Assembly (NCBI GenBank): GCA_022562055.1
Contig: JADFQA010000001.1
Location: forward strand, 1-64,000
Direction of reading: 5' to 3'
Length of the DNA stretch: 64,000 nt
DNA from: Acidobacteriota bacterium
Lineage (GTDB): Bacteria > Actinomycetota > Acidimicrobiia > Spongiisociales > UBA5794
The first letter of the stretch is position 1, and each line of letters opens with the position of its first letter. Below, piece after piece: positions 24,166 through 33,359 of this stretch. The notes under the pieces were generated by a model. The model did not search any database, had not been told where the DNA came from, and saw nothing but the letters and a program-made list of their open reading frames with translations. The translations under genes were made by a program, and so were the position numbers.

Positions 24166-25712
24166 TCCAACCCGCACCACGCCCCACCGTCCTCCTCACC
24201 AGTGCCGGAACAACGTCTGGCGACGTGTTGGCGGTGGCGAGAGGCAACGCAACCGTCGAGCTGACGGACGACGCTGTTAAGGCGATCAAGCAATCTCGCG
24301 AGCGGGTTGAAGCAATGGTCGATGGTGGTGAACCGGTGTACGGCATTTCTACAGGATTTGGCGCTCTTGCTCACACGCTCATACCCGAAGATCAGCGCGG
24401 TGCTCTGCAGCGATCCCTGATCCTTTCGCACTCTGCTGGAATGGGAAAGCCTGTTGAGCGTGAGGTAGTCAGGGCGATGATGTTTCTGCGTGCTCGCACG
24501 TTGGCCCGTGGATACTCCGGAGTAAGTCTCAAAGTTGTCGAGCAGATCGTCGTGTTGCTCAACAACGACATCCATCCTGTGGTCCCCGAGTATGGCTCGC
24601 TCGGAGCATCTGGTGATCTGGCCCCGCTAGCGCACGCGGCCGCGGTTCTGATTGGAGAGGGACTGGTTCACACCGAAAACGGCACTGAGACAGGTGCCGC
24701 TGCGCTCGCAAGAATCGGCCGCAAGCCCGTCGTACTCGGCGTCAAAGACGGCCTTGCTCTGATTAACGGGACCGACGGCATTCTTGGCATGCTCGTGATG
24801 GCAATTGCCGATACCGAGAACCTTCTGAAAACTGCAGAGATCGCCGCGGCGATGACGGTTGAAGCCATTCTCGGCACGACCCGCCCATTTGCTCCCGAGC
24901 TACAGCGTTTGAGGCCTCAAGTGGGGCAAGCTGATTCAGCAGCGAATCTGCTGACAATTCTTGCGGGATCACCCATCGTGAAATCGCACCGATACAACGA
25001 CCCACGGGTGCAAGACGCCTATTCGGTGAGATGTGCCCCGCAGGTCATTGGTGCGGCCCGCGACACGCTCGCCTTTGTCAGATCCACGGCGGAGTACGAG
25101 ATGGCATCTGCCATTGACAACCCAGTGGTGCTTACAGATGGCACCATCGAATCGTGCGGAAATTTCCACGCTGCGCCACTTGCATATGCCTGTGATTTCC
25201 TGGCGATTGTGCTCACCGACGTTTCGGCGATCGGGGAGCGGCGAATCGATCGGATGCTCGACGTTGCCAGATCTGAGGGGTTACCCGCGTTTTTAGCCTC
25301 CAACGCCGGCGTCAACTCTGGACTCATGATCGCCCACTACACAGCAGCCGCGATCGTCGCGACCAACAGGAGGCTTGCGGTTCCTGCCTCCACGGACACC
25401 CTGCCGACCTCCGCCAGCCAAGAGGATCATGTGTCGATGGGATGGGGCGCCGCCCGTAAGTTGCGACTTGTCATTGACAATGTTGCACGCGTCATAGCTG
25501 TGGAACTAATCGCGGCAAGTCATGCCATCGACTTCCGCAAACCACTCGAACCAGCGTCGGCGACCAGGGCTGTCGTTGAACTCATCCGCATGGTCGTCCC
25601 TCCGGCTGGCGACGACCGCTTCCTCGCCCCCGAACTCGAGGCTGTGGAAAAGTTGGTTTCGTCTGGCGAGATTGTCGCTGCTGCGGAGTCGGTGACCGGT
25701 CCGCTTCTATGA
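24162..25712 (+). CDS. hutH: Histidine ammonia-lyase
   Basis: A 516-residue HAL/PAL-family enzyme that converts histidine to urocanate and ammonia in the cytoplasm, the first step of the Hut pathway. The MIO cofactor triad Ala-Ser-Gly lies in GSLGASGDLAPLAH (about residue 148), with the active-site Tyr in PVYGISTGFG (about 60) and the C-terminal SQEDHVSMGWGAA. Length is normal. ATG overlaps the antiporter stop (ATGA). hutU lies convergent 25 bases away, and hutF and hutI complete most of the pathway. Confidence 0.95.
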   Translation: MIQPAPRPTVLLTSAGTTSGDVLAVARGNATVELTDDAVKAIKQSRERVEAMVDGGEPVYGISTGFGALAHTLIPEDQRGALQRSLILSHSAGMGKPVEREVVRAMMFLRARTLARGYSGVSLKVVEQIVVLLNNDIHPVVPEYGSLGASGDLAPLAHAAAVLIGEGLVHTENGTETGAAALARIGRKPVVLGVKDGLALINGTDGILGMLVMAIADTENLLKTAEIAAAMTVEAILGTTRPFAPELQRLRPQVGQADSAANLLTILAGSPIVKSHRYNDPRVQDAYSVRCAPQVIGAARDTLAFVRSTAEYEMASAIDNPVVLTDGTIESCGNFHAAPLAYACDFLAIVLTDVSAIGERRIDRMLDVARSEGLPAFLASNAGVNSGLMIAHYTAAAIVATNRRLAVPASTDTLPTSASQEDHVSMGWGAARKLRLVIDNVARVIAVELIAASHAIDFRKPLEPASATRAVVELIRMVVPPAGDDRFLAPELEAVEKLVSSGEIVAAAESVTGPLL

Positions 25713-25737
25713 CGGACCTACCAATTCTCGCAGCGGG

Positions 25738-27420
25738 TTAGCGATCGAGGTCGATTCCCGCGAGGTTCAGCCCCTTTGCCCGCGCCGTGTCCTTGGCGAT
25801 TTGGTAACCGGCGTCGGCGTGACGCATGACCCCGGTTGCGGGGTCGTTCCACAGCACGCGTTCGAGCCGGGAGGCAGCAGCGTCCGTGCCGTCGGCGACG
25901 ATGACCTGGCCAGAGTGCATTGAATATCCCATGCCAACTCCGCCGCCGTGGTGGAACGACACCCACGTCGCCCCGCTGGCCGTATTCAACAGAGCGTTGA
26001 GTAGCGGCCAGTCCGCAACAGCGTCTGAGCCGTCAAGCATTGACTCTGTCTCGCGGTTCGGGCTGGCGACGGATCCGGCATCGAGATGGTCTCTGCCGAT
26101 GACGATCGGCGCGGCAAGCTCTCCAGAGCGGACCATATCGTTGAAAGCAAGACCAAGTCTGTGCCGGTCACCGAGTCCCACCCAGCAGATGCGTGCGGGA
26201 AGTCCTTGCACCGGGATACGCTCGTGCGCCATGTCTAACCAATTGTGGAGGTGCGGATCGTCGGGTATGAGTTCTTTCACCTTGGCGTCGGTCCGCGCGA
26301 TGTCGCGCGGATCGCCCGAAAGCGCTACCCAACGAAAGGGTCCGATGCCACGGCAGAACAACGGGCGGATGATCGCGGGCACAAAACCAGGAAAATCGAA
26401 AGCATTTTCGACTCCGGCGTTGAATGCTTCTTGGCGGATGTTGTTGCCATAGTCAATTGTTGGTACACCTTCGTGGTGCCACTCAAGCATGGCTCGGACG
26501 TGTACCGCGATCGAGTTGCGGGCGTCGTGGATGACCTTCTCGGGGTTGGCAATTGTCTCTTCGCGCCAATCCGCCAGCGACCACCCTATTGGGAGGTAGC
26601 CGCGTAATGGGTCGTGAGCTGACGTCTGATCGGTGACGATGTCCGGTGAAACGCCTTGGTCCCTGAGTTGCGGCAAGATCTCGGCAGCGTTGCCAACAAG
26701 AGCGACAGATGTTGGACTCGCGGATTTACAAGCGTCGCTGATCCAGCGCAGCGCCTCGGCAACGTTCGCGGTCGCCTTGTCGATGTACTGAGCGCGCAGC
26801 CTTACGTCGATGCGATTCTCGTCACATTCGATAACGAGCATCGAGAAGCCGGCCATCGTGGCCGCAAGCGGCTGGGCGCCGCCCATGCCGCCAAGACCAG
26901 CCGTTAATATCCACTTGCCCGATGGATCCCCCGAGAAGTGCTGGCGAGCGAGTTCCATGAAGGTCTCATAGGTGCCCTGGATGATGCCTTGGGAGCCAAT
27001 GTAAATCCAGCTTCCAGCTGTCATTTGCCCGTACATCATGAGCCCCGCTCGGTCGAGTTCGTTGAAGTGTTCCCACGTTGCCCAATGGGGGACAAGATTC
27101 GAGTTCGCAATCAGCACCCGTGGCGCATCGACGTGAGTCCTGAAAACACCTACAGGTTTTCCGGATTGCACGAGCAAGGTCTCGTCGTCCTCAAGCTCTC
27201 TAAGCGCTTCAAGAATCGCGTCGAAGTCTTGCCAGGTCCGGGCTGCACGGCCGATCCCACCGTACACAACCAAGTCTTCTGGACGTTCGGCAACTGCCGG
27301 GTCAAGATTGTTCTGGAGCATGCGGAACGGCGCCTCGGTCAGCCAACTCTTACAGGTGAGTTGAGTGCCGGTAGGGGCAAATACCACACGCTCCGGGTCG
27401 TGTCTGTTATCAGAACTCAT
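25738..27420 (-). CDS. hutU: Urocanate hydratase
   Basis: A 560-residue urocanase, the second Hut enzyme: urocanate plus water to imidazolonepropionate, with NAD+ as electrophile. Typical segments are [53 protein letters not shown], the NAD-binding [19 protein letters not shown] and the C-terminal [22 protein letters not shown]. Length fits. It is read toward hutH and away from hutF, across a 183-base region with tandem repeats. No clear ribosome site precedes the ATG. Confidence 0.95.
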   Translation of the reverse strand: MSSDNRHDPERVVFAPTGTQLTCKSWLTEAPFRMLQNNLDPAVAERPEDLVVYGGIGRAARTWQDFDAILEALRELEDDETLLVQSGKPVGVFRTHVDAPRVLIANSNLVPHWATWEHFNELDRAGLMMYGQMTAGSWIYIGSQGIIQGTYETFMELARQHFSGDPSGKWILTAGLGGMGGAQPLAATMAGFSMLVIECDENRIDVRLRAQYIDKATANVAEALRWISDACKSASPTSVALVGNAAEILPQLRDQGVSPDIVTDQTSAHDPLRGYLPIGWSLADWREETIANPEKVIHDARNSIAVHVRAMLEWHHEGVPTIDYGNNIRQEAFNAGVENAFDFPGFVPAIIRPLFCRGIGPFRWVALSGDPRDIARTDAKVKELIPDDPHLHNWLDMAHERIPVQGLPARICWVGLGDRHRLGLAFNDMVRSGELAAPIVIGRDHLDAGSVASPNRETESMLDGSDAVADWPLLNALLNTASGATWVSFHHGGGVGMGYSMHSGQVIVADGTDAAASRLERVLWNDPATGVMRHADAGYQIAKDTARAKGLNLAGIDLDR

Positions 27421-27524
27421 AGTGCGTTGCTAGTCGGGTCAATCATTGCGCAGGCCTCGATCATGGTGCGGTGGTTGTCATGGCGTCTCAGGCGTCATCG
27501 TCGGCACCAGTATTGTGAGCCAGT

Positions 27525-27586
27525 CAGCGGCGTGCAACCGAACAACCAGCGGCGTGCAACCGAACAACCAGCGGCGTGCAACCGAA
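27525..27586. repeat. 22-bp tandem repeat in the hutU-hutF divergent region
   Basis: CAGCGGCGTGCAACCGAACAAC occurs twice in tandem (27525-27546, 27547-27568) followed by 18 bases of a third copy (27569-27586). The last copy ends 17 bases before the hutF GTG. A spacing of 22 bases is two helical turns, which would place bound regulator dimers on one DNA face, so a Hut regulator site is likely. Too few copies and no unique spacers for a CRISPR. Confidence 0.75.
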
Positions 27587-27603
27587 TCTGAGAGGAAGAT
27601 GAC

Positions 27604-28980
27604 GTGTCAAATGTGGAGGAGAGGGAGCCCGCAGATGTAGCTTCGAGCGCTGCACAGGTCCACACGTTGTGGGTTGAAGCGGCGTGGTTGGGGTCTCTCG
27701 TCGAAAACGTCCGATTCAAGATTCAAGGTGATCGAATCGTCGAGATCCAACGCGGTGTTTTGCGTACCGGCGGCGAACTCCAGCTCAGGGGGCTGGCGAT
27801 ACCGGGGCTGATAAACGCCCATTCTCATGCATTCCACAGGCTGCTGCGCGCCACATCGAACGTTGGCCAGAGTTCGTTCTGGGATTGGCAGCGAGAAATG
27901 TACCGCGTCGCGGCGAAACTTACGCCCGACAACTACCGTCAGCTTGCGACCGCGGTGTTTACCGAGATGGTGCTGGCCGGGATCACCACGGTTGGGGAGT
28001 TCCACTACATCCATCACCAGCCAGATGGGACACCGTATGTGGACAGCAACGCCATGGGGTCGGCCATTGTCGCCGCCGCTGGCGACGTCGGGATCCGCTT
28101 GACGCTGATCGACGCGTGTTACCTGAGGGGTTGGTTTGACAAGGAGGTGTCGGGCGCACAGCGGCGCTTTAGCGATGGTTCGGTCGACAAGTGGCTGACT
28201 CGTGTTGACCGTCTGCAAGACGGCGCCTTGATCCGCCACGCGGTTGGCGCACACAGCGTCCGGTCGGTAGCACCTGGCGACATCGCGCGTATTGTGAACT
28301 ATGCCAGAGATCGTGCAATGCCGATCCACGCACATGTGTCCGAGCAGCCCGTAGAGAACGAGGCTTGCCTGGAACACACGGGTCTGACACCGATTGGGGT
28401 TTTCGACCAAGCTGGGGCGCTAGCTGCGCGGTTCACCGCGGTGCATGCGACCCACGCAAGCCCGCAGGACATAACGTTGCTGGGTCAAGCGGGAGCGATC
28501 GTGTGCTTTTGCCCGACGACGGAGCGCGACCTTGCGGACGGCATCGGACCATCTGGCATGCTGACGGACGCCGGTGCAACCCTTGCTCTTGGATCGGACA
28601 GCCATGCGGTTATCGATTTATTCATCGAGATGCGCCTCGTGGAACTCCACCAACGCCTTGCGAGTTCAAGGCGCGGCACACACCAGGGCGCGCACTTGAT
28701 CGACATGGGGACTGTTCACGGTGCGAAGAGCCTCGGTTGGGACGACGCCGGATCGCTCACGGTGGGAGGCCTTGCCGACATAACCATCGTTTCTCGCGAT
28801 ACGGTCCGGACCGTTGCGAGCCGCTCAGGTGCGCTCGAGATGCTGGTGTTTTCCGCCACAGCCGCGGACGTCACCGACACCATCGTCGGCGGGAGGAGAG
28901 TCGTCGACGAGGGCCGGCACCACCGTTACGGAGACGGAGTACAAACATTGCTCCAAGCTCAGCTCTTGTTTGCGGAGTAG
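27604..28980 (+). CDS. hutF: Formimidoylglutamate deiminase
   Basis: A 458-residue amidohydrolase-superfamily enzyme, HutF type: converts N-formimidoyl-glutamate to N-formyl-glutamate plus ammonia. Metal and active residues are visible in GLINAHSHAFHRLLR (HxH, about 71), GEFHYIHHQ, HAHVSEQPVENEAC, VHATHAS and LALGSDSHAVID. HutF belongs to the five-step Hut route, which ends with N-formylglutamate deformylase (HutG); no hutG is in the window. Start GTG at 27604 with GAGAGGAAG upstream and the 22-bp repeats just before. The 3' end overlaps the convergent hutI by 22 bases. Confidence 0.9.
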   Translation: MSNVEEREPADVASSAAQVHTLWVEAAWLGSLVENVRFKIQGDRIVEIQRGVLRTGGELQLRGLAIPGLINAHSHAFHRLLRATSNVGQSSFWDWQREMYRVAAKLTPDNYRQLATAVFTEMVLAGITTVGEFHYIHHQPDGTPYVDSNAMGSAIVAAAGDVGIRLTLIDACYLRGWFDKEVSGAQRRFSDGSVDKWLTRVDRLQDGALIRHAVGAHSVRSVAPGDIARIVNYARDRAMPIHAHVSEQPVENEACLEHTGLTPIGVFDQAGALAARFTAVHATHASPQDITLLGQAGAIVCFCPTTERDLADGIGPSGMLTDAGATLALGSDSHAVIDLFIEMRLVELHQRLASSRRGTHQGAHLIDMGTVHGAKSLGWDDAGSLTVGGLADITIVSRDTVRTVASRSGALEMLVFSATAADVTDTIVGGRRVVDEGRHHRYGDGVQTLLQAQLLFAE

Positions 28981-30254
28981 ACCAGCCGTCCATCCTTCAC
29001 GACGTGGCGCGTGTGCGACGAACCGAACCGATGTATCACCATCTCGTGGTTCGGCACGTCCCATACGACGAGATCGGCGCGTCTCCCGATAGCGATCGTG
29101 CCTCTATCGTCACCGAGGCCGAGTGCGTGTGCGGCGTTTGCGGTTGCCATCGACCAGACCTGCGAATATGAGAGTCTGAACAATCGCATTGCGAGCTGCA
29201 TCACGAGTTGCATCGACAAACAAGGGGATGAGCCTGGGTTGTAATCAGTCGAGAGCGCCAGGGCAACACCGCCGTCGAGCATGGCGTGGACCCGTTCTGC
29301 GAGCCCGGCTTTTGTCGGCGCCGTCGCCTTCCCGCCCTCTACTCCAGGGAGAACTTCTAACGAGTGCAGGGCGACCGTTGGCAGCACGACACCGACTGTG
29401 CCCGCTCTAGCCAACGCGTCGATCCCTGCATCTGATATGCGGTCAAGATGGTCGGCGGACACGGCGCCAAGTTCGGCTGCCAGAGCCGAAGCACCGATAT
29501 TCCCCGTCTGGTCGGCGTGGAGGCGAATCTTGAAGCCGTGCTCGATTGCAGCCAGTCCTATCTCTCGCGTTTCGGCGACGGTGAAACCAGCGGGATCACA
29601 GAACACGTCGCACCAGTCGGCGAGTTGTCTGGCCTGCGCCAGGGTATCAATCACACTGCGCACATATGTATCGCGTGGTGTGTTAACCGGGGCAACATGA
29701 GCTCCGAGATAGGTGCGCTCGATGGATATCGGGTGGTTCAGCTCTCCGAGTAGACGCAGAATACGCAGTTCCTCGTCTGGGCTTGAGCCGTAGCCACTTT
29801 TCGCTTCGACGGTGGTGGTACCAAGCGACAGCATGTCATCGAGATCGGCTAGTGCCCTCGTTCGAAGAGTTTCGAGACTGGCGCGCTGCGTCATTTCGAT
29901 CGTGTATTCGACGCCACTCTGAAGCCTGTCTACGGTCGCATCGTTGTTCCCTGTGACGATCGCCTCGTACTCCGTGTGCCGCGAACCACCATGGATAAGA
30001 TGTGTGTGCGGATCGATTAGACCTGTCGACACAACGCTGTTGGATGCGTCGACGAATATCGTCGGATCAAAGTGCGCAGCGATTTCTTTGGTCGGTCCGA
30101 TAGCGATGACACGACCATCAGCCACCGCCACCGAAGTATCCAGCATGACAGCAAGTTCGCTGAGAGTGCCGCCGCACAGCGGGGCGCTGCGTGTCGGAGC
30201 TGAAATGACTTCCGCAGCACCGACCAGGACAAGGTCGCAGGGCGTGGCTGGCAT
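28959..30254 (-). CDS. hutI: Imidazolonepropionase
   Basis: A 431-residue amidohydrolase that opens imidazolonepropionate to formimidoyl-glutamate, the third Hut step. Metal ligands are seen in LIDPHTHLIHGGSR (HxH, about 80), LGAHVAP, KIRLHADQ and LALSTDYNPGSSP; EAKSGYGSSP is the substrate region of the family. Normal length. It converges on hutF with a 22-base overlap of the coding ends, so antisense effects between the two mRNAs are possible. Confidence 0.94.
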   Translation of the reverse strand: MPATPCDLVLVGAAEVISAPTRSAPLCGGTLSELAVMLDTSVAVADGRVIAIGPTKEIAAHFDPTIFVDASNSVVSTGLIDPHTHLIHGGSRHTEYEAIVTGNNDATVDRLQSGVEYTIEMTQRASLETLRTRALADLDDMLSLGTTTVEAKSGYGSSPDEELRILRLLGELNHPISIERTYLGAHVAPVNTPRDTYVRSVIDTLAQARQLADWCDVFCDPAGFTVAETREIGLAAIEHGFKIRLHADQTGNIGASALAAELGAVSADHLDRISDAGIDALARAGTVGVVLPTVALHSLEVLPGVEGGKATAPTKAGLAERVHAMLDGGVALALSTDYNPGSSPCLSMQLVMQLAMRLFRLSYSQVWSMATANAAHALGLGDDRGTIAIGRRADLVVWDVPNHEMVIHRFGSSHTRHVVKDGRLVYSANKS

Positions 30255-30329
30255 GAAGGTCCCGTCGGTCGGAGAAGCGTCAGACTAGTAATTCGACCAG
30301 TGATCGGTACTCCGTCAGACGAAGCACTT

Positions 30330-30515
30330 TCAGGGCCGCCACACTCCGGGGTCGTTGAGTGGCTCGAAGTTCGCCGAAGTCTCGCTCCCGACGAATGTGA
30401 TCGCCGCGATGGCCACAATGGCGATAAGCCCCATGAGAAGGGCGTACTCGATCAGACTCGCGCCCCGCTCGTTCCTCATTGTAAGTAACTGCAAACGAAC
30501 TACCAGCCTGATCAT
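30330..30515 (-). CDS. Flp-type pilin, small
   Basis: A 61-residue type IVb (Flp/Fap) pilin precursor. After a short basic leader comes GASLIEYALLMGLIAIVAIA: a prepilin-peptidase site at Gly-Ala with the conserved Glu five residues in, running into one hydrophobic helix. ATG at 30515 has a consensus ribosome site (AGGAGG). No tad/cpa assembly genes are in the window, so this is an orphan structural gene here. A pseudopilin operon of another type lies at 53.2 kb. Confidence 0.85.
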   Translation of the reverse strand: MIRLVVRLQLLTMRNERGASLIEYALLMGLIAIVAIAAITFVGSETSANFEPLNDPGVWRP

Positions 30516-30653
30516 GGTGTGCCTCCTGGTCCCTCCCTAGTGACCTTTCGATCGGACCGACTTCTTGGGTGTGTTCAGAACAATGTATCGGACGCCCTGT
30601 CGTTCGGCAATAGGTCGCTAGTCCCAATGAAAAAATGGTTCGATAAGCAACGG

Positions 30654-30683
30654 TTGACTACTCACAGTGGCGTCATGTATGCT
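30654..30683 (+). promoter_or_regulatory. Candidate housekeeping promoter of DivIVA-like gene
   Basis: -35 TTGACT (30654-30659), 18-base spacer, -10 TATGCT (30678-30683), giving a leader of roughly 30 bases before the GTG at 30720. It is the best match to a sigma-70-type promoter in the window. Confidence 0.6.
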
Positions 30684-30719
30684 AAGAGTGAGATCGGGAA
30701 GTGTTTGAGAGGTGCGAAC

Positions 30720-31385
30720 GTGTCCGAAGTCACCGCAAAATCGTTGAAAAATCAGTCCTTCGAGCTGGTGCGCCGCGGTTTCGATCCGGCGGCGGTGACT
30801 GAATTTCTGGCGTTGGCGGCCAAAGAGTTCACGGCCCAGAAACGGCAAATTACCGAGCTCAAAAAGGTTAGCGGCAGGATTGACCAGATGCAGGCCAAGG
30901 AGGATGCACTGCGCACTGCGGTGCTCGCCGCCGGCAAGGCTCGTGATGGCGTTCTCGCCGCAGCCGAAGAGCAGGCTGGTCGCATCGTCGGAGATGCTAG
31001 GAAATCCGCCTTCAGAATGCTTAACGAGGCACGCACGAGTTCGGATGACCTACTCCGGCAAACACGCGCGGAAAAGGACGATCTTGCGTTACAGGTGGAC
31101 CAACTTCGCAGCGTTGTACGCCAAACCATGTCCTTGCTCAAGGGCATGGCGGCGGGAGCGCTTGGCGATCTGACACAAGCAGAACGGATGCTCGAAGCAG
31201 CACATGAAACGCCCGCTGTGGAAGACGAGATCGCCGTCGATATTGTTGACGCCGAAAAGGAACCCGCTCCGTCCGCCGATGAGCTTGTCGATCAGATGAC
31301 CAAAATGATGGATGGCTCATCGGATGCAACCACGCTCCCGGATGCGGTCGACAAGCTGCTGGCCTTGCTTCGTAGCGTCGGTTAG
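30720..31385 (+). CDS. DivIVA-like coiled-coil protein
   Basis: A 221-residue protein. Its N-terminus FELVRRGFDPAAVTEFLALA matches the DivIVA membrane-binding signature (F...RGYDxxEVDxFL). A long coiled coil follows (about 45-160), rich in Ala, Glu, Lys and Gln, with EEQAGRIVGDARKSA like the ATP-synthase-b or DivIVA repeats, then an acidic tail. DivIVA/Wag31 proteins sit at curved membrane and guide polar growth or division; this is a shorter relative with its own promoter. Start GTG at 30720, preceded by GAGAGG. The exact role is unknown. Confidence 0.7.
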   Translation: MSEVTAKSLKNQSFELVRRGFDPAAVTEFLALAAKEFTAQKRQITELKKVSGRIDQMQAKEDALRTAVLAAGKARDGVLAAAEEQAGRIVGDARKSAFRMLNEARTSSDDLLRQTRAEKDDLALQVDQLRSVVRQTMSLLKGMAAGALGDLTQAERMLEAAHETPAVEDEIAVDIVDAEKEPAPSADELVDQMTKMMDGSSDATTLPDAVDKLLALLRSVG

Positions 31386-31409
31386 CAGAACCGGGCGAGG
31401 TGCCAGGGA

Positions 31410-32369
31410 CTACGAGGTTGGTTGTGCCACCAGGTGTCGGCTAAGAATCGACCAGACTTCCGGTCGGGCTAGTTCCCTGTCCATGGCGTTCAGTGTTGTA
31501 AGAAACGCCGGAACCGCGTTCTTGACCGCCATCGGGTTGGGGCGGGTGACGTTCATCACGTCATCGTCGGGGCGCAGGATCAAGACATCGGTGGCCGGCC
31601 ACGTCTGGTGGATCTTGTCCAGTTCCGCGTCGAGTGCCGCTCTTCCCACCCGATCGAACATCGACTCGTAAAAACGAGCGCCCCGGCGCTTATGGGGAGA
31701 GGCCAGGGGTGCAATGACTATGACAAGGTCGAGCGGCTCAGGGTGTGCGAGGAGCAGATCCGCGCTGGTCCCGGACGCAACACCGCCGTCTGCGTACCAC
31801 CGCGTTCCGATCTTGACGGGGTCAAAGATCAGTGGGACGGCACTCGATGCCGCAACCGCGTCTTTGATCGAGACTTTTGGTTGGGCTGTCGTCCCGAAGG
31901 GCGCTCGCTCGTGGCGCTCAAGGTCGTACGCGACTATGACTGTCGGCATCTCGGGCCACCCGTCGGCGGCGTCACCTATCGAGTCTTCGACCCATTCGAC
32001 AAGCCCGTCAGTGCGATACAGCCCTGGGCTTCCGAGTACGGCGGAGAGGTTGGGCCTGCGTCGTAACGCCGGGAGCAGGCCAGAGCTCACCCATCGGCCA
32101 AAACCCTTGGGACGAGTTCGTTGGTAGACTTTTGATCGCAGCCGCTCCGTCATCGCGTCCTGGGTGCGGGAGTCCCCAACAAACGTGGATATGTCGAGCT
32201 GCCCGTGGCGGATCATGGCGGCAACGAAGGCGCCGCAGGACGTGCCTACGATCACGTCGGCGGTTTTTGGGTCCCATCCCGTTGCCATCTCCAACGCAAG
32301 CAGCGTACCGAAATGGAACGAAGCGCCGGTGACACCACCGCCGCCGAGTACAAGACCTACTGAAACCAT
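31410..32369 (-). CDS. Patatin-like phospholipase
   Basis: A 319-residue serine hydrolase of the patatin/RssA group. Oxyanion loop GLVLGGGGVTGASFHFG (residues 5-21), nucleophile elbow GTSCG (GxSxG, about 42-46) and catalytic Asp in WYADGGVASG (DGG, about 195). Such enzymes remove acyl groups from phospholipids at the membrane. The ATG at 32369 follows TAGGCT by six bases, suggesting a leaderless mRNA that diverges from mshD. It converges with the DivIVA-like gene, 24 bases apart. Confidence 0.88.
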   Translation of the reverse strand: MVSVGLVLGGGGVTGASFHFGTLLALEMATGWDPKTADVIVGTSCGAFVAAMIRHGQLDISTFVGDSRTQDAMTERLRSKVYQRTRPKGFGRWVSSGLLPALRRRPNLSAVLGSPGLYRTDGLVEWVEDSIGDAADGWPEMPTVIVAYDLERHERAPFGTTAQPKVSIKDAVAASSAVPLIFDPVKIGTRWYADGGVASGTSADLLLAHPEPLDLVIVIAPLASPHKRRGARFYESMFDRVGRAALDAELDKIHQTWPATDVLILRPDDDVMNVTRPNPMAVKNAVPAFLTTLNAMDRELARPEVWSILSRHLVAQPTS

Positions 32370-32433
32370 CCGATAAGCCTAAGCGGATGTCGTTGTGTTG
32401 GAGTCGATTCTCATTACAACAAGGCCGGCTCTC

Positions 32434-32461
32434 TTGATTCGGTTGCGGATCCGCGTACTAT
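32434..32461 (+). promoter_or_regulatory. Candidate leaderless promoter of mshD
   Basis: -35 TTGATT (32434-32439), 16-base spacer, -10 TACTAT (32456-32461), then seven bases to the ATG at 32469. No ribosome site is present, so transcription probably starts at the ATG. Confidence 0.55.
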
Positions 32462-32468
32462 TCGCAGG

Positions 32469-33335
32469 ATGTCTCTTGTGTTCACCAGAGTTGAATTCCC
32501 CAGCGGCCGCAGAGTGATGGAGTTCCTCGCCGCCCAGCAGTCGGTCGTCTCACGGCCGGTGTTGTCGGAGTACAAGGCGGTCCGGGTTGGCTCCCAAGCG
32601 GTCCGCGAATGGGTCGCGACCGACAGTGAGGATTTGGTTGCGTACCTGCAGATCGTTGAACACGGCCCCAGAAGTTACGCAATCGAAGTGGTGTGCCAAG
32701 ACGACAGGTACGTCGTTGTTCCACAACTCCTCAGCGCAGCCACCGCTGACCTGGATGGGTCGGTGCAGGTGTGGGCGCGGACCGCTCCAATGATGGCAGC
32801 GGTCGAGAATTCGGGAGGCGTGTTAGAGCGAACGCTCCTCGAAATGCAGACCAAACTGCCGATTCCAACATCGGTCTTGATGCCAACTGGCTTCTCAATT
32901 CGGCCGTTCGACACGTCGCGACACTCGGAGGCGCTTCGGAGGGTCAACAATCGTGCGTTCGAGGGGCATCGCGAAGCCGGTGGTCTCACCGCAAAAGCGC
33001 TTCAAAAGATGTTTTCGCTTCCGTGGTTTCGTGAGGGAGATGTGATTGTGGCATGGATGAACGAAAAGCTTGCCGGGTTCTGTTGGACGAAATGCGAGAA
33101 CGCCGGCGTCGGAGAGATCTACATTGTCTGTGTCGATCCAGGATTCGCCTCCCGTGGACTTGGAAGAGCCTTGGTCGTCTCCGGGTTTGCTCATTTGCAT
33201 GACACGTACGGTGTGTCCATCGGGAGCCTATGGACCGATGCCGGAAACCGGGCGGCGGTTGAGCTATACAAATCTCTTGGTCTCGTTACCTCGTCCGAGA
33301 ATCACGCTTACGGTTTGGAGCTGGTAGCGACCTGA
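32469..33335 (+). CDS. mshD: Mycothiol synthase (acetyltransferase)
   Basis: A 288-residue double GNAT protein. The N-terminal half is degenerate; the C-terminal half has the MshD signature VNNRAFEGHREAGGLTA, PWFREGDVIVAW, AGFCWTK, GEIYIVCVDPGFASRGLGRA (acetyl-CoA loop) and TDAGNRAAVELYKSLG. MshD adds the acetyl group to Cys-GlcN-Ins, the last step of mycothiol synthesis, the main low-molecular thiol of actinobacteria. Length fits. This gene is one of the best lineage markers in the window. Confidence 0.88.
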   Translation: MSLVFTRVEFPSGRRVMEFLAAQQSVVSRPVLSEYKAVRVGSQAVREWVATDSEDLVAYLQIVEHGPRSYAIEVVCQDDRYVVVPQLLSAATADLDGSVQVWARTAPMMAAVENSGGVLERTLLEMQTKLPIPTSVLMPTGFSIRPFDTSRHSEALRRVNNRAFEGHREAGGLTAKALQKMFSLPWFREGDVIVAWMNEKLAGFCWTKCENAGVGEIYIVCVDPGFASRGLGRALVVSGFAHLHDTYGVSIGSLWTDAGNRAAVELYKSLGLVTSSENHAYGLELVAT

Positions 33336-33359
33336 GGAGACATCGGTTTCAAAACGACG

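Noticed and set aside
27525-27586. CRISPR array
   Set aside because: Repeats are directly tandem without unique spacers, only 2.8 copies, and no cas genes.
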